This document shows positions 44,227 through 53,497 of a DNA stretch of 64,000 bases, piece after piece. Origin of the DNA: Nocardia sp. NBC_01327 (lineage in GTDB: Bacteria; Actinomycetota; Actinomycetes; Mycobacteriales; Mycobacteriaceae); the NCBI RefSeq assembly GCF_035958815.1, contig NZ_CP108383.1:6386001-6450000 (forward strand), given 5' to 3'. Below the pieces are notes generated by a model that was not told where the DNA came from, ran no database searches, and saw only the letters and a list, made by a program, of their open reading frames with translations. Position 1 is the first letter of the stretch, and each line of letters opens with the position of its first letter. Position numbers and translations under genes: made by a program.

Positions 44227-45236
44227 GCGCCGGCCTGCAGTGCGGTGATCAGATCCGCCACATGTGCGGCCGATACGTCGTATCCCGGGAAATAGCAGCA
44301 GATTCGGTCGGCGTAGGCCCCGAATCGCTCGACTATCGCGGCGGCGCACTGTTCGGGTGTGCCGTAGACGGCCAGGGTCTCGAGCATGCCGTGGTCGATG
44401 AGTTCGGCCATCGCGGCGATCTGGCCGCGTGTGGCGAGATCGCGCAATTCCGGTTGCAGCTCACCCCAGCCCTCCACGTCGAGAACCGGGCGATACGCCG
44501 GAGTCGCGCCGTAGAACGCGAGCAGTCGGCGCGCACCCTGGGCAGCGGCATCCAATTCGCCGCGCGTGCGGCCGGTCGCCACCACCACCTGCGGGTAGAT
44601 CGCCAGATCCGCGGCAGTACGACCGGCGCGAGCCAGCCCCTCCTCGATGGCGGGCCTGGTGCGCTCGGCAAAGTGGCGGGCGCTGTTGAACGGCATGACC
44701 AGCAGGCCGTCCGCGACTTCCGCGGCCACCCGGGTCATGATCGGCCCGAGCGCACCGAGGCAGATCTGCGGCAGCCCACAGGGATTCGGGCCGGGGTCGA
44801 AGGTCGGCGGCATGAGGGTGTGCCGGGTGAACTCCCCCTCGAAGCGCAGCTCCGCGCCGGACTGCCAGGCGCCGAGAATCGCCTTGACCGCGAGCACCGC
44901 CTCCCGCATGCGCGCCGCCGGCCGCGACCACGTTCCGCCGTAGCGCTTTTCGATATGCGGCCGGGTCTGCGATCCCAGACCCAAGCGGAACCGGCCGCCG
45001 CTGAGCAGGTGCAGATCGTAGGCCGCGTGCGCCAGATGCAGCGGACTGCGCGGCAATGCGATGGCGACATTGGTCATCAGGTCCGTTCGGACCGCCCCCG
45101 CGGCGAGCGCCAGCGGCAGGAAGGCATCGTGTGCGCCCTCGAAGGTGAACAGCCCATCAGCCCCGCAGGCCACCAGTTCGGTTGCGCGAGCGGCTATCTC
45201 GCCGGGCCGCCCGTCAAGCTGCAGATCGACTCTCAC
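44223..45236 (-). CDS. LLM-class F420-dependent oxidoreductase, leaderless start
   Basis: 337-residue luciferase-like monooxygenase/F420 oxidoreductase: GLFTFEGAHDAFLPLALAA, TNVAIALPRSPLHLAHAAYDLHLLSGGRFRLGLGSQ, PQICLGALGPIMTRVAAEVADGLLV and a C-terminal GTPEQCAAAIVERFGAYADRI. GTG at 45236 stands only 7 nt behind the -10-like TACTAT and has no ribosome site, so the mRNA is likely leaderless. An open frame continues far upstream but is antisense to the next gene. First gene of the operon; probably oxidises or reduces the lipid substrate's ring or side chain with F420. Confidence 0.87.
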   Translation of the reverse strand: MRVDLQLDGRPGEIAARATELVACGADGLFTFEGAHDAFLPLALAAGAVRTDLMTNVAIALPRSPLHLAHAAYDLHLLSGGRFRLGLGSQTRPHIEKRYGGTWSRPAARMREAVLAVKAILGAWQSGAELRFEGEFTRHTLMPPTFDPGPNPCGLPQICLGALGPIMTRVAAEVADGLLVMPFNSARHFAERTRPAIEEGLARAGRTAADLAIYPQVVVATGRTRGELDAAAQGARRLLAFYGATPAYRPVLDVEGWGELQPELRDLATRGQIAAMAELIDHGMLETLAVYGTPEQCAAAIVERFGAYADRICCYFPGYDVSAAHVADLITALQAGA

Positions 45237-45237
45237 A

Positions 45238-45263
45238 ATTACATAGTACCATGTTACGTTATT
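45238..45263 (-). promoter_or_regulatory. leaderless promoter/operator, copy 1
   Basis: On the minus strand AATAACGTAACA, three variable bases and TACTATGTAAT run into the GTG start of the LLM gene. The block differs from 50257-50282 at only two of 26 positions. ACAT..ATGT arms flank the centre. TACTAT fits a -10 element. This is probably the operator of the TetR protein encoded at 49653-50255. Confidence 0.75.
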
Positions 45264-45410
45264 GCGGATGTGCCCGAGGTCACGCCTCCGTTCCGTTACG
45301 CCAGCGGCCACGGATCGGACAGACACATCGGCAAGCGGAAGCGGCGTCCGGCCTTGCCGCCATTCCCATACATATGAACAGGAAGGCGCCCTCATCGACG
45401 AGGGCATGAC

Positions 45411-46974
45411 ATGAGAGTTCTCCCAGCCCGCCGCACCCGGCGCTATCTGGTCATCACCGCGGCCGCGGTCCTGCTCCCCATGGGCACCGGACTCGCGCAA
45501 CCACCGCTCAGCTCCCCCGACTCGGTACAGGAGTTGGACGACATCGCGAATACCGCTGTCCCCCGCGCGAACTGCGGCGACGGTGCGCTCGCCGAAACCG
45601 GCCTGCAGGGCGATGTCTCGGCCGCCGACCGCGATAGCGGACGCAGCACGGCCGGATACAGCTGCAATATCGTTCGCCTGGGCGGATATGCCGGGCGCGG
45701 TGGCGGCATCACCTCGACCAGCTTCGATCACTGTGCGTACATGGGCAGCTTCTTTCCGGGCGATATGGTCGGGCCCACCAATGGCGTGCAGGTGATCGAC
45801 GTGTCCGATCCGGCGAATCCGGTACTCACCGATACGCTCACCGCCCCGGCCATGCTGGCCGGTACCTGGGAGAGCCTCAAGGTCAATGCCACGCGAAAGC
45901 TGCTGGTAGGCGTCGGGGTTCCGGCAATGACCGGGTACGGCCTGATCGCCATCTACGATGTCTCCGATTGCGCGCATCCCGTCCTGCTCAATCCCGGACC
46001 CGGCACCGATCTGTCGATGCTTGTTCCGCTGACCGGCCATGAGGGCGGGTTCTCGCCGGACGGCAGGACCTACTGGTCCTCGGGGGTCATCCCCGGCATC
46101 GTCAGCGCGGTGGACCTCACCGATCCGTCGCAGCCGCATGTCATCTGGCAGGGCATGCCGGGCTCGTCCATGCACGGCATGGGCTTCAGCGCCGACGGCA
46201 ATCGCATGTACCTGGCGAACAATATGGGCGGGATGAGTGTGCTCGACACCAGCGCTGTGCAGCGCCGGGATCCGGATCCGCAGGTGCCGGTGCTGTCGCA
46301 GACCACCTGGACGGACGGGTGGGCGACACAGCACGCCATCCCGGTCACCTATCGGGGCAAGCCCTATGTCTTCGCCGCCGACGAGGCCGGATCCGGGGGT
46401 GTGAAGGTTATCGACATCTCCGACGACAGTCGCCCACGCGTGGTCAATTCGATCAAGCTGGAGATCAATCTGATCGAAAACCGGGCCGGGGCAATCGCTT
46501 CCGATATGGGCGGCTCGATCTTCTCCTACGACTCGCACTACTGCGCCGCCGATCGTGCATCCGACGGCGCTGGCCTGCGGCTGGATCTCCTCGGGCATCC
46601 GGGTCTTCGATGTGCGCGATCCGCTCCATGTCCGTGAGATCGCGTACTACAACCCGGGCGCGCGCACCGGGCACAACACCGAGCTGTGGAACTCGCCGCA
46701 TGCGCTGGCCTCCATTATCGGACTTCCGCTGCTCAGTGCGCCGTCGGTCATGCAGGCCCTCAATCAGGGCGCGTTCGATCCGGCGAAGGCATTGAGCTCT
46801 CGCAGCGGACAGGTGGCCTTCGGCGATCTGTCCACGGACTGGTGCATGTCCCCGCCGGAATGGCACGGCTCGCAGCTGTGGGCCACCTGCGCCGACAATG
46901 GCTTTCTGACCCTGCAATTGTCACCGGACGTGTATTCCCCTCCCGCCGACCAACTTTCGACGGTCGGCTCCTGA
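45411..46974 (+). pseudogene. secreted LVIVD/beta-propeller-type protein gene, frameshifted
   Basis: Exported protein of about 520 residues split by a frameshift. Frame one (45411 to stop at 46637) has a signal peptide (LVITAAAVLLPMGTGLAQ), repeats such as VIDVSDPANPVLT, IYDVSDCAHPVLL, AVDLTDPSQPHVI, VIDISDDSRPRVV, typical of LVIVD propellers, up to SYDSHYCAAD. The natural continuation (HPTALACGWISSGIRVFDVRDPLHVREIAYYNPG..) is in another frame from 46555 to TGA 46974. One base appears missing near 46551-46557. Either a recent mutation or a sequencing error. Confidence 0.8.
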
Positions 46975-46981
46975 CACCGTC

Positions 46982-47008
46982 CCCGGGTGGGCCGCGCTCC
47001 CACCCGGG
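46982..47008. terminator. GC hairpin between convergent genes
   Basis: Perfect 10-bp stem CCCGGGTGGG / CCCACCCGGG (46982-46991 with 46999-47008) with a 7-nt loop, directly after the LVIVD gene stop. There is no T tract, so it is a weaker terminator candidate. Confidence 0.6.
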
Positions 47009-47070
47009 TCCGGGTCTTCACGGTGGCGCCAGTTCCACCGTGTCTGCTCCGGGCATTCGATCGGTCCTCG

Positions 47071-48162
47071 TCAGAGGAGACGCTGATCGAATATCCGGAA
47101 ATCTCGGGCGCCCGGTCGCTCCACCGCCACCGAGACACACAGGTCCGGCACGATCCGGTGGACGCTGCCCAGCGGGACCGGCTCGGTCATCCCCCACGCT
47201 TGACGCAGTCGGAGGCCGTGCCGCTCGAATCCGTCGAACATGCTGCGCGCCACCACGGTTCCGACGACGATCAGCCGCCCGAGCCGGCTCAGATCCCACC
47301 GGCGCGGCGCGATATCGAGTGTCCCGAGCAGTGCCATCCACACGTGCGGCTCGCTCACCGCCACCGTAACCCCTTCGGCGGCACACAGATCCAGCAATCC
47401 GAAGGGGTCCAGCGGCGGTCCGGGCAGGATGATTCGCGCACCGACCATCACCGCGGCAAAGGGCAATCCCCAGGCATCGGGATGGAACATCTGCACTGTC
47501 GGCAGCAGGGTGTCCCGTCCGGAGACACCCAGCTCATCCGGTAGCGCGACGGCCAGCGACTGCAGTACCAGTGCGCGGTGCGAACAGAATGCGCGCTGTG
47601 GGAGACCGGCGAAATCGATGGTGTAACACAGTGCGGCGGAGCGTCTTTCGTCGATCTCCGGCTAGGTCATGGGCGCCGCGCGGGCGATGAGCGTCTCGTA
47701 GTCGCGCATTCCCGCCGGGGCAGACCCGCTCCGGCCGACCACGATCACATGCTCGAAGTCGAACCCGTGCCGGAAGCTTTCGAAAACCTCCAGCAGCGAC
47801 TCGTCGACGACGATGACCCGGTCCCGGGCATCGTGGACGATGGCGGCGAGTTCATAGGCGCTCCGGCGCGGATCGAGAGTGTGCAGGACCGCTCCCATGG
47901 CGGGGACGGCGAAGCACAGCTCCAGCAGCTCGGCCTGATTCCACAGCAGGGTCGCGACCGGATCACCGTCCCCGATCCCGAGAACCGCCAGGGCGGTGCC
48001 CAGCTTGCGAGCTCGAAGAGCGCACGCACCCACCGTGGTTCGCGCAATGCTGTCATCGGGTCGGCGAGTGACGACCTCCTGGTACGCATGGAACCGTTCG
48101 GCTCGCTCGAGGACAGCGGTCAGGGTCAGCGGGTGGTCGTCCATCGTCACTGCATTGATCAT
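47071..48162 (-). pseudogene. acyl-CoA ligase, decayed
   Basis: Remnant of an AMP-dependent acyl-CoA ligase normally about 540 residues. The N-terminal 166 codons (TLTAVLERAERFHAYQEVVTR..HVIVVGRSGSAPAGMRDYETLIARAAPMT) end at an in-frame TAG (47664-47662), where relatives have Trp before PEID. The same frame continues with SAALCYTIDFAGLPQRAF in place of the P-loop YTSGTTGxPKGV, then normal stretches (MFHPDAWGLPFAAVMVGARIILPG, RQAWGMTEPVPLG), and stops at 47071 without the C-terminal domain. Loss of the P-loop besides the stop shows real decay rather than a read error. Confidence 0.82.
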
Positions 48163-48209
48163 CGGAGCTCCCGAATCGCCTGCCCCGCTGGGGATTTGCC
48201 ATAGGCCCC

Positions 48210-48238
48210 GCCGGAGGGGCGCGGCGTGCCCCTCCGGC
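48210..48238 (-). terminator. GC hairpin after pucR-type gene
   Basis: Perfect 11-bp stem GCCGGAGGGGC / GCCCCTCCGGC (48210-48220 with 48228-48238), 7-nt loop, 100 nt past the stop of the regulator gene. No T tract. Confidence 0.55.
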
Positions 48239-48338
48239 AGGAATGGCGGCCGAGGGGCCGCCGCACGTCACCGTAGGTGAGCCGGATACCCACGGCTCGT
48301 GGCCGGACGACAATGTTTCGGCGGAAACTGTGCTCGGG

Positions 48339-49643
48339 TCACAAATCTGCGACGGGTAGGGCGGTCAGCCCCGATAACGACGGCAAGATCGCCAATGCGA
48401 CCTGCAGGTCCAGCAGTCCGGTGTCGACGCCGCGACCCAGGATCGACTCCGCCTGCTGCACGCGATAACTGACCGTATTCGGATGGACGGTCAGCCGATC
48501 GGCGGCACGACGGCGGCTGCGGTTCTCCTCGAGATAGACCGCCAGGGTCATGGCCAGCCGGAAGGTGTTCTCCTCCGGTGCTGCCAGGGGCCCGAGCACC
48601 CGAGTCACGAAGGCCCGCGCCTGCGCCGGATCGACGGTGCAGAGTGCGGCGACGGCGACGTCCCGATAGCGGGTCACAGGCTCGGCACGAGCGCCGACCA
48701 GAACGGCGACCCGGCGCGCGTGTTCGGCATCGATATGACCGCGCCGGAAACCACTCAGGCCGTGGCCGGGTTCGCCGAAGGCCACCCGGACACCCGGCGG
48801 GAGGTTCTCGACCCGGCCGAGTTCCTCCACCGTCTCAGGGCCGAACGGATCACGGGTGCTTGCCCATCCGGCGAGAATCAGCGCGCTGAGATGGTGTGTG
48901 AAGGTGCTCTCGGCGCCGAGCCGGCGGGCGAGCCCGGCGAATGCCTCGCTCAGCAGTCCCTGCGGGTCGCCGCAGTCGGGGACCGTCTCGACCCAGACGA
49001 CCAGCGCGGCGTGATGCCGGTTCACCTCGTAGCGCAGGCGTGTTGATGCCCGCGCCACATCGCGCTCGCGTTCGGCGAGAATATCGGCGATCGCCGCCGC
49101 CTGAGCCGCCGCGGCGCTGCGCATCCAGCCTTCCTGCTCGATTTCGTAGGCCCGCTCGGCCCGGATCATCGCCCCGTCGGTATAGGCGAAAAGCCAGCCG
49201 GTGGCCAGTTCCAGGGCGTCTGCCAACTCCGTGGCATTCCGCGCGGCGGTGGTGATGCCCGCGAACATCCACTGCCACACCCGTTCCTGCGCCATCCGGT
49301 ACAGCCGCATGATCTCCGAGAGCGGCACCCGGCGCCGCACTCGCGATCTGATCAGCGACAACCCCGGCTCCGGGAGCACGAATCGTCTGGGGTCACTGGC
49401 ATTCTCCATGGTCTCGGCCAGCTGGACCACATGCGAGAGAATGCTGCCCCGGCTCTCCTCGACGGCCTGCGCATCGGGAAACAGCGCACCCATCTCAGCC
49501 TGCATACGGTCGACCGCCTGCTGGGTGAGCGCCGGAGCGTTCCTGCGCAAATCCCGCGCGATCGGGCGCAGTATGTCCGTCCAGACCTGTTGCGCCACAC
49601 CGGGAACAACCGGTGACCAAGCCATCACCGCGGTACCTTCCAT
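48339..49643 (-). CDS. PucR/CdaR-family transcriptional regulator
   Basis: 434-residue regulator with an N-terminal helical sensor region (RPIARDLRRNAPALTQQAVDRMQAEM, RVRRRVPLSEIMRLYRMAQERVWQWMF), a GGDEF-like central region (HHAALVVWVET..) and the C-terminal PucR helix-turn-helix (NRSRRRAADRLTVHPNTVSYRVQQAESILG). GAGG 7 nt before ATG 49643 supports the start, 9 nt after the TetR gene stop, so the two regulators are in one operon. The decayed acyl-CoA ligase lies downstream. Confidence 0.88.
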   Translation of the reverse strand: MEGTAVMAWSPVVPGVAQQVWTDILRPIARDLRRNAPALTQQAVDRMQAEMGALFPDAQAVEESRGSILSHVVQLAETMENASDPRRFVLPEPGLSLIRSRVRRRVPLSEIMRLYRMAQERVWQWMFAGITTAARNATELADALELATGWLFAYTDGAMIRAERAYEIEQEGWMRSAAAAQAAAIADILAERERDVARASTRLRYEVNRHHAALVVWVETVPDCGDPQGLLSEAFAGLARRLGAESTFTHHLSALILAGWASTRDPFGPETVEELGRVENLPPGVRVAFGEPGHGLSGFRRGHIDAEHARRVAVLVGARAEPVTRYRDVAVAALCTVDPAQARAFVTRVLGPLAAPEENTFRLAMTLAVYLEENRSRRRAADRLTVHPNTVSYRVQQAESILGRGVDTGLLDLQVALAILPSLSGLTALPVADL

Positions 49644-49652
49644 CGCTCGGCC

Positions 49653-50255
49653 TCAGGTGTGGCGGGCGGCCACGCCCTGGGACGCCATCACGTAGAGAGC
49701 GTCGGCCAGGCTGGACACGAATGCGCCGGACTCCCCACCGCCGCGCACCAGGGCATGGAATGTGGTTGTGCCGGAAAGGATCTCGAACAGGAATTCGGAA
49801 TCCGCGCCCGGCGGTATGCGGCCGTCGTCCACCGCGCCGCCGAGCAGTTCGGCGAAGGCCTTGCGGGCCGGAGCGCCGATGGCCAGCAGTCGGCGGCGCG
49901 CCTCCTCGGTCTGGGAATCGGCGAGCAGGCCGGGCACACCCGCGCGGGCGGCCGGACTTTCGGCGCGCACCAGGAAGATCCGCACCCAGGTGGCCAGATC
50001 GGCGCGCAGATCACCGGTCGGCTCCGGCGGCGGATGACCCCCCGGACCGTGAATAGCCTCCTCCAGCAAGGCCTGCCGACTCGGCCAGCGCCGATAGATC
50101 GCCGGGGTGTTCACCCCGGCGCGTCTGGCGATCGCGACCACGGTCGTCTGCGGGTAGCCCACCTCGGCAAGCAGGTGCCGGGCGGCAATGAGCACCGCGA
50201 GGTCCTTATCCCCGTCACGAGGCCGACCAGGGCGCGGCTGGTTATCCGAAGTCAC
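49653..50255 (-). CDS. TetR-family transcriptional regulator, leaderless start
   Basis: 200-residue TetR regulator with the N-terminal helix-turn-helix (TTVVAIARRAGVNTPAIYRRWPSRQALLEEAI) and an all-helical ligand domain. GTG at 50255 is preferred over the ATG one codon earlier because it lies 7 nt after TACTAT exactly as in the LLM gene, giving a leaderless mRNA. The operator-like element overlaps its promoter, which suggests autoregulation and joint control of the operon starting at 45236. Confidence 0.87.
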   Translation of the reverse strand: MTSDNQPRPGRPRDGDKDLAVLIAARHLLAEVGYPQTTVVAIARRAGVNTPAIYRRWPSRQALLEEAIHGPGGHPPPEPTGDLRADLATWVRIFLVRAESPAARAGVPGLLADSQTEEARRRLLAIGAPARKAFAELLGGAVDDGRIPPGADSEFLFEILSGTTTFHALVRGGGESGAFVSSLADALYVMASQGVAARHT

Positions 50256-50256
50256 C

Positions 50257-50282
50257 ATTACATAGTAGCCTGTTACGTTATT
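50257..50282 (-). promoter_or_regulatory. leaderless promoter/operator, copy 2
   Basis: On the minus strand AATAACGTAACA, then GGC, then TACTATGTAAT and the start codon of the TetR gene. It matches 45238-45263 except at two of 26 positions. It is also 33 bp upstream of the divergent DUF305 gene and could control it. Confidence 0.75.
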
Positions 50283-50314
50283 TCGACGTGGTCAGGACCA
50301 GGCGAGAGAAGCAC

Positions 50315-50980
50315 ATGAGAAGATTTCCGGCACGGCACCACTGGATAACCGCCGCGGCGCTCGGCTCGCTGGGACTGCTCCTGCTGGTGCTGGGCGCCTC
50401 GGCACGGCCCCTGTTCATTTCCGAAAACCCCTCCCCCACACCGATTCTCGATGCCACCGAGATCGGATTCACGCAGGATATGCTCGCCCACCACCAGCAG
50501 GCATTGATCATGGTGCAACGGCTGAGTCCCGATGCCGACCCCACGGTGCGCCGACTCGCGCAGCAGATCGCCGACAATCAGCGGGTCGAGATCGGCATGA
50601 TGCTGGGCTGGCTGCGACTCGCGAATGCCGTGCCCACCGATCCGCACCCGATGGCATGGATGCACGACTCCGCCACATCCATGATGGTCCACGGGCATCA
50701 GGCAGCGCCGATGACCGCAAGCCCGGCGACCACCATGCCCGGAATGGCGAGCCCCGCCGAACTCGACGCCCTGTCCGCGGCATCCGGGCGTGATGCGGAA
50801 ATCCTTTTCCTGCAACTGATGCAGCGCCACCACTTCGGCGGCGTCGCCATGGCCCAGACCGCCGATGCGCTGCTCACCGGCGGTCCGGTCAAACTGGCCG
50901 CGCGGGATATGGTCAGCACCCAGAGCCAGGAGATCGGCTTCATCGGACTGCTGCTCGCCCAGCGCACCGGGCTCGGGTAG
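50315..50980 (+). CDS. DUF305 membrane-anchored protein
   Basis: 221-residue protein with an N-terminal membrane anchor (AAALGSLGLLLLVLGASA) and a DUF305 helical domain: FTQDMLAHHQQALIMVQRL with HHQQA, a Met/His-rich middle (HPMAWMHDSATSMMVHGHQAAPM) and a second HHFGGVAMA motif. DUF305 proteins are ferritin-like four-helix bundles, often linked to copper and other metals; the Met/His content supports metal binding. ATG at 50315, divergent from the TetR gene. Confidence 0.85.
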   Translation: MRRFPARHHWITAAALGSLGLLLLVLGASARPLFISENPSPTPILDATEIGFTQDMLAHHQQALIMVQRLSPDADPTVRRLAQQIADNQRVEIGMMLGWLRLANAVPTDPHPMAWMHDSATSMMVHGHQAAPMTASPATTMPGMASPAELDALSAASGRDAEILFLQLMQRHHFGGVAMAQTADALLTGGPVKLAARDMVSTQSQEIGFIGLLLAQRTGLG

Positions 50981-50993
50981 CACCGCACTGGGC

Positions 50994-51095
50994 GCTGCCT
51001 CCGGCTCGATCGGGTGCTGCCTCCGGCTCGATCGGGTGCTGCCTCCGGCTCGATCGGGTGCTGCCTCCGGCTCGATCGGGTGCTGCCTCCGGCTC
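50994..51095. repeat. 22-bp tandem repeat, 4.6 copies
   Basis: Four exact 22-bp units beginning GCTGCCTCCGGCTCGATC (50994, 51016, 51038 and 51060) and a fifth truncated copy (51082-51095). The array fills the space between the convergent DUF305 and XRE genes and includes the last base pairs of the XRE stop codon. Each unit has a CGATCG palindrome. Likely a variable-number repeat. Confidence 0.95.
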
Positions 51096-52341
51096 AGTGG
51101 TTGATCGTGATGTCCGCGATCGCGGTGCGCACCTCTCGAATATCGGCGGACGCCGCGGCGAATTCGAGTGATTCGTGCTGGAAGTCGCGCAGGCGGGCCG
51201 CCGTACGACCACCGGCTCGCGGTCCGGCCAATTCCAGGGCGACTCCGGCGAGTTCGGCCGCCCGGTCCGGTTCGCCCAGCATCAAATGCAGTCGGGCGGT
51301 GGAGGTCACCGTCATCACCGGTGGAACGATATTGCCGGGCAGGGGAGTTCGATCCATGCCGAAGGCCGCACCGGCCAGCCGCGGACGCGTCGCGACCAGA
51401 TGCCGGTAACTGGGGCCGAGCAGTTCCGATTGCCTGCCCCGGCTCGGCCAGGTGCGCCGGGGTCCGAGCAGGAAGCTCAGATTCAATGCGGTCAGGCTCC
51501 GGTCGACCGGGGTATCCGCGGGCGGGCTCGCGGCCGCCTCCAGATGACATTCCGTGGCGTAGGCGGTTTCCCGCTCGAACGCGGTGGTGTCGCCGACGAT
51601 GCCGTACGCGGTGGCCTGCAGATGTGCCAGCGTGCCGCGCAATCGCGGACTCGCGGACCGGCGGGCGACGTACTGCGCCAGCTGGGCCACCTCCAGCCCG
51701 TCCGCGGGACGGCCCTGGTCCAGGTACTGCATGGCCAATCCGGCCAGGGCGGCCGCGACCAGGCTGGCATCACCGGCGATATGCGCAAGGCGCGCGGAAC
51801 CCAGGTAATACCGGCGGGCCGAGTCGGTGTCCTCGATATCCCAGGACATGGCGGCGGCGATATCGGCGAGTTCCGCACCGGCGCGCAGGGCCTGTTCGGC
51901 GCGGCCCGCACCCGGCGAGAGCTGGTGCAGGCGCGGCAGATTCGCCTCCAGCCAGTCGATGACCGCACGCCGGGGCGGTGTCGATTCGGACCACTGCAGC
52001 CCGCGCGCCCACCTCGCCAATCGCTCGGCCGCACCCAGTTCCGCGAGGGTGAACCCGGTTTCCGCGCCACCGGCAAGAGCGCTGGGCACCAGGAACGACG
52101 CCAGTTCGATCGACAGCTCACCCTCGGACCGCGCGGGCATCGGCATCTGCGCGTACAGCGGACTCAGCGATATGCCGAGCGCCGACTCGTAGGCGGTGAC
52201 ATGCTCGACGCGAGCAATCCGGGCACCGGTTTCCAGCTGCCCGAGGTACGGCTTCGAATAGTTCGTCCGCGCGGCCATGCCCTGCAGACTCAGCCCGGCC
52301 GCCATCCGCGCGGTGCGCAGCGCACGCCCGATCTCCGTCAT
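51094..52341 (-). CDS. XRE-family regulator with TPR-like C-terminal region
   Basis: 415-residue regulator. Residues 5-60 are a lambda-repressor-type helix-turn-helix (LRTARMAAGLSLQGMAARTNYSKPYLGQLETGARI), followed by helical repeats resembling TPRs (for example ALAGLAMQYLDQGRPADGLEVAQLAQYVARR, ARLHLMLGEPDRAAELAGVALELAG). This layout is common in actinobacterial regulators of development and secondary metabolism. ATG at 52341. It is divergent from the secreted hydrolase gene at 52488. Confidence 0.85.
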   Translation of the reverse strand: MTEIGRALRTARMAAGLSLQGMAARTNYSKPYLGQLETGARIARVEHVTAYESALGISLSPLYAQMPMPARSEGELSIELASFLVPSALAGGAETGFTLAELGAAERLARWARGLQWSESTPPRRAVIDWLEANLPRLHQLSPGAGRAEQALRAGAELADIAAAMSWDIEDTDSARRYYLGSARLAHIAGDASLVAAALAGLAMQYLDQGRPADGLEVAQLAQYVARRSASPRLRGTLAHLQATAYGIVGDTTAFERETAYATECHLEAAASPPADTPVDRSLTALNLSFLLGPRRTWPSRGRQSELLGPSYRHLVATRPRLAGAAFGMDRTPLPGNIVPPVMTVTSTARLHLMLGEPDRAAELAGVALELAGPRAGGRTAARLRDFQHESLEFAAASADIREVRTAIADITINH

Positions 52342-52487
52342 GCGCCCCGCCTCTCTGCAGGCCGACCGGTTCGTCCCGGATCGAGTATTTCGCCAGAATA
52401 CGTCCGACCGCATCCGCCGTCTGCAACTGTCTGCAGAACGCTGCGGATGGGCCCGGACCAGTCATAACGGCCATAACGTCTGCGTTC

Positions 52488-53480
52488 GTGAATGACAGCA
52501 GTCGAAAATCCACACGGCAGCGCGGCCGTGTCCATACCGTCGCAGCGGCAATCGCGCTCTCCTGCGCTGCGATCTCGGCCGTGGCCCCGGCCCAGGCGGC
52601 ACCCGACTATCAGCCCGGCGGGCCGGTCGAAGCCACCTATCACGCGGCCGGTCCCCATCCGGTAGCCAAGCGCGCCGGGACCGACTGCTGCAGTTCCACC
52701 GGAGATGCCTGGGATATCTGGTACCCGGCGGATCTGGGCGCGAGCGGGACCCGCCATCCGGTCATCACCTGGGGAGACGGCACCTGGGCGCATCCGAGGG
52801 AGTACGACTTCCTGCTGTCGCACCTGGCCTCCTGGGGTTTCGTGGTGATCGCCCCCGACCTGACCAATACCGGTTCGGGCACGCAGATGCTCGACGGCGT
52901 GAACTTCCTGACCCAGCAGAACAGCGATCCGAACAGCGAGTTCTACGGGAAGATCGACACCTCCGCGGTCGCCACCATGGGCCACTCCCAGGGCGGGCTC
53001 GGCGCTCTCAACGCGGCAGCTCATTCGAACGGCCTCGTCAAAACAACGGTCACCCTCGAGATGCCGGGCCAGGGGCTGTGCGACAGCATGCCGCCGGGTG
53101 TCCTCGACCTGAACTCCTGTCATGTCCCCACCGGTCAGATCTCGAACTCGGTGCTGCTCGTCAGCGGAACCGCGGACCCCATCACCTCGGCCGATTCGCC
53201 CAGCGGGAACGCCATGCAGGACGTCTACAACGCGCTGCCCGCATCGATCCCGAAGGCCCGGGCGGCGCTGATCAATGCCAGCCACAACGACATTCAGGGT
53301 CAGCCCGGATGCACCAATTTCGGCTGCAATGACGGTGTCGACGGCTATCTCGGCTATGTGACCGCATGGCTCCTGGACCGGCTGACCGGCGATTCGCAGG
53401 CGCACAGCGTCTTCGTCTCCGGCACAGGCGAATTCCAGCACAACGCGCACTGGTCCGACCAGCAGAGCAATATCAATTGA
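52488..53480 (+). CDS. secreted alpha/beta hydrolase (cutinase/chlorophyllase-like)
   Basis: 330-residue secreted hydrolase. A signal peptide (VAAAIALSCAAISAVAPAQA) is followed by a dienelactone-hydrolase-like fold: HPVITWGDGTWAHPREYDFLLSHLASWGFVVIAPDL, nucleophile GHSQGG, LLVSGTADPITS with the acid and SHNDIQG with the His. Six or more Cys residues suggest disulfides. Start is GTG 52488; no ribosome site is visible, so the start is uncertain. Possible esterase on polymers or lipids. It directly precedes the GH3 gene by 17 nt. Confidence 0.83.
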   Translation: MNDSSRKSTRQRGRVHTVAAAIALSCAAISAVAPAQAAPDYQPGGPVEATYHAAGPHPVAKRAGTDCCSSTGDAWDIWYPADLGASGTRHPVITWGDGTWAHPREYDFLLSHLASWGFVVIAPDLTNTGSGTQMLDGVNFLTQQNSDPNSEFYGKIDTSAVATMGHSQGGLGALNAAAHSNGLVKTTVTLEMPGQGLCDSMPPGVLDLNSCHVPTGQISNSVLLVSGTADPITSADSPSGNAMQDVYNALPASIPKARAALINASHNDIQGQPGCTNFGCNDGVDGYLGYVTAWLLDRLTGDSQAHSVFVSGTGEFQHNAHWSDQQSNIN

Positions 53481-53497
53481 AAGGGGAACACCCGCAT

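Noticed and set aside
45237-46598. Long upstream extension of the LLM oxidoreductase reading frame
   Set aside because: It is antisense to the secreted LVIVD gene, has no family similarity, and the start at 45236 fits the promoter pattern.
50994-51095. CRISPR array
   Set aside because: Units are directly adjacent with no variable spacers and there are no cas genes.
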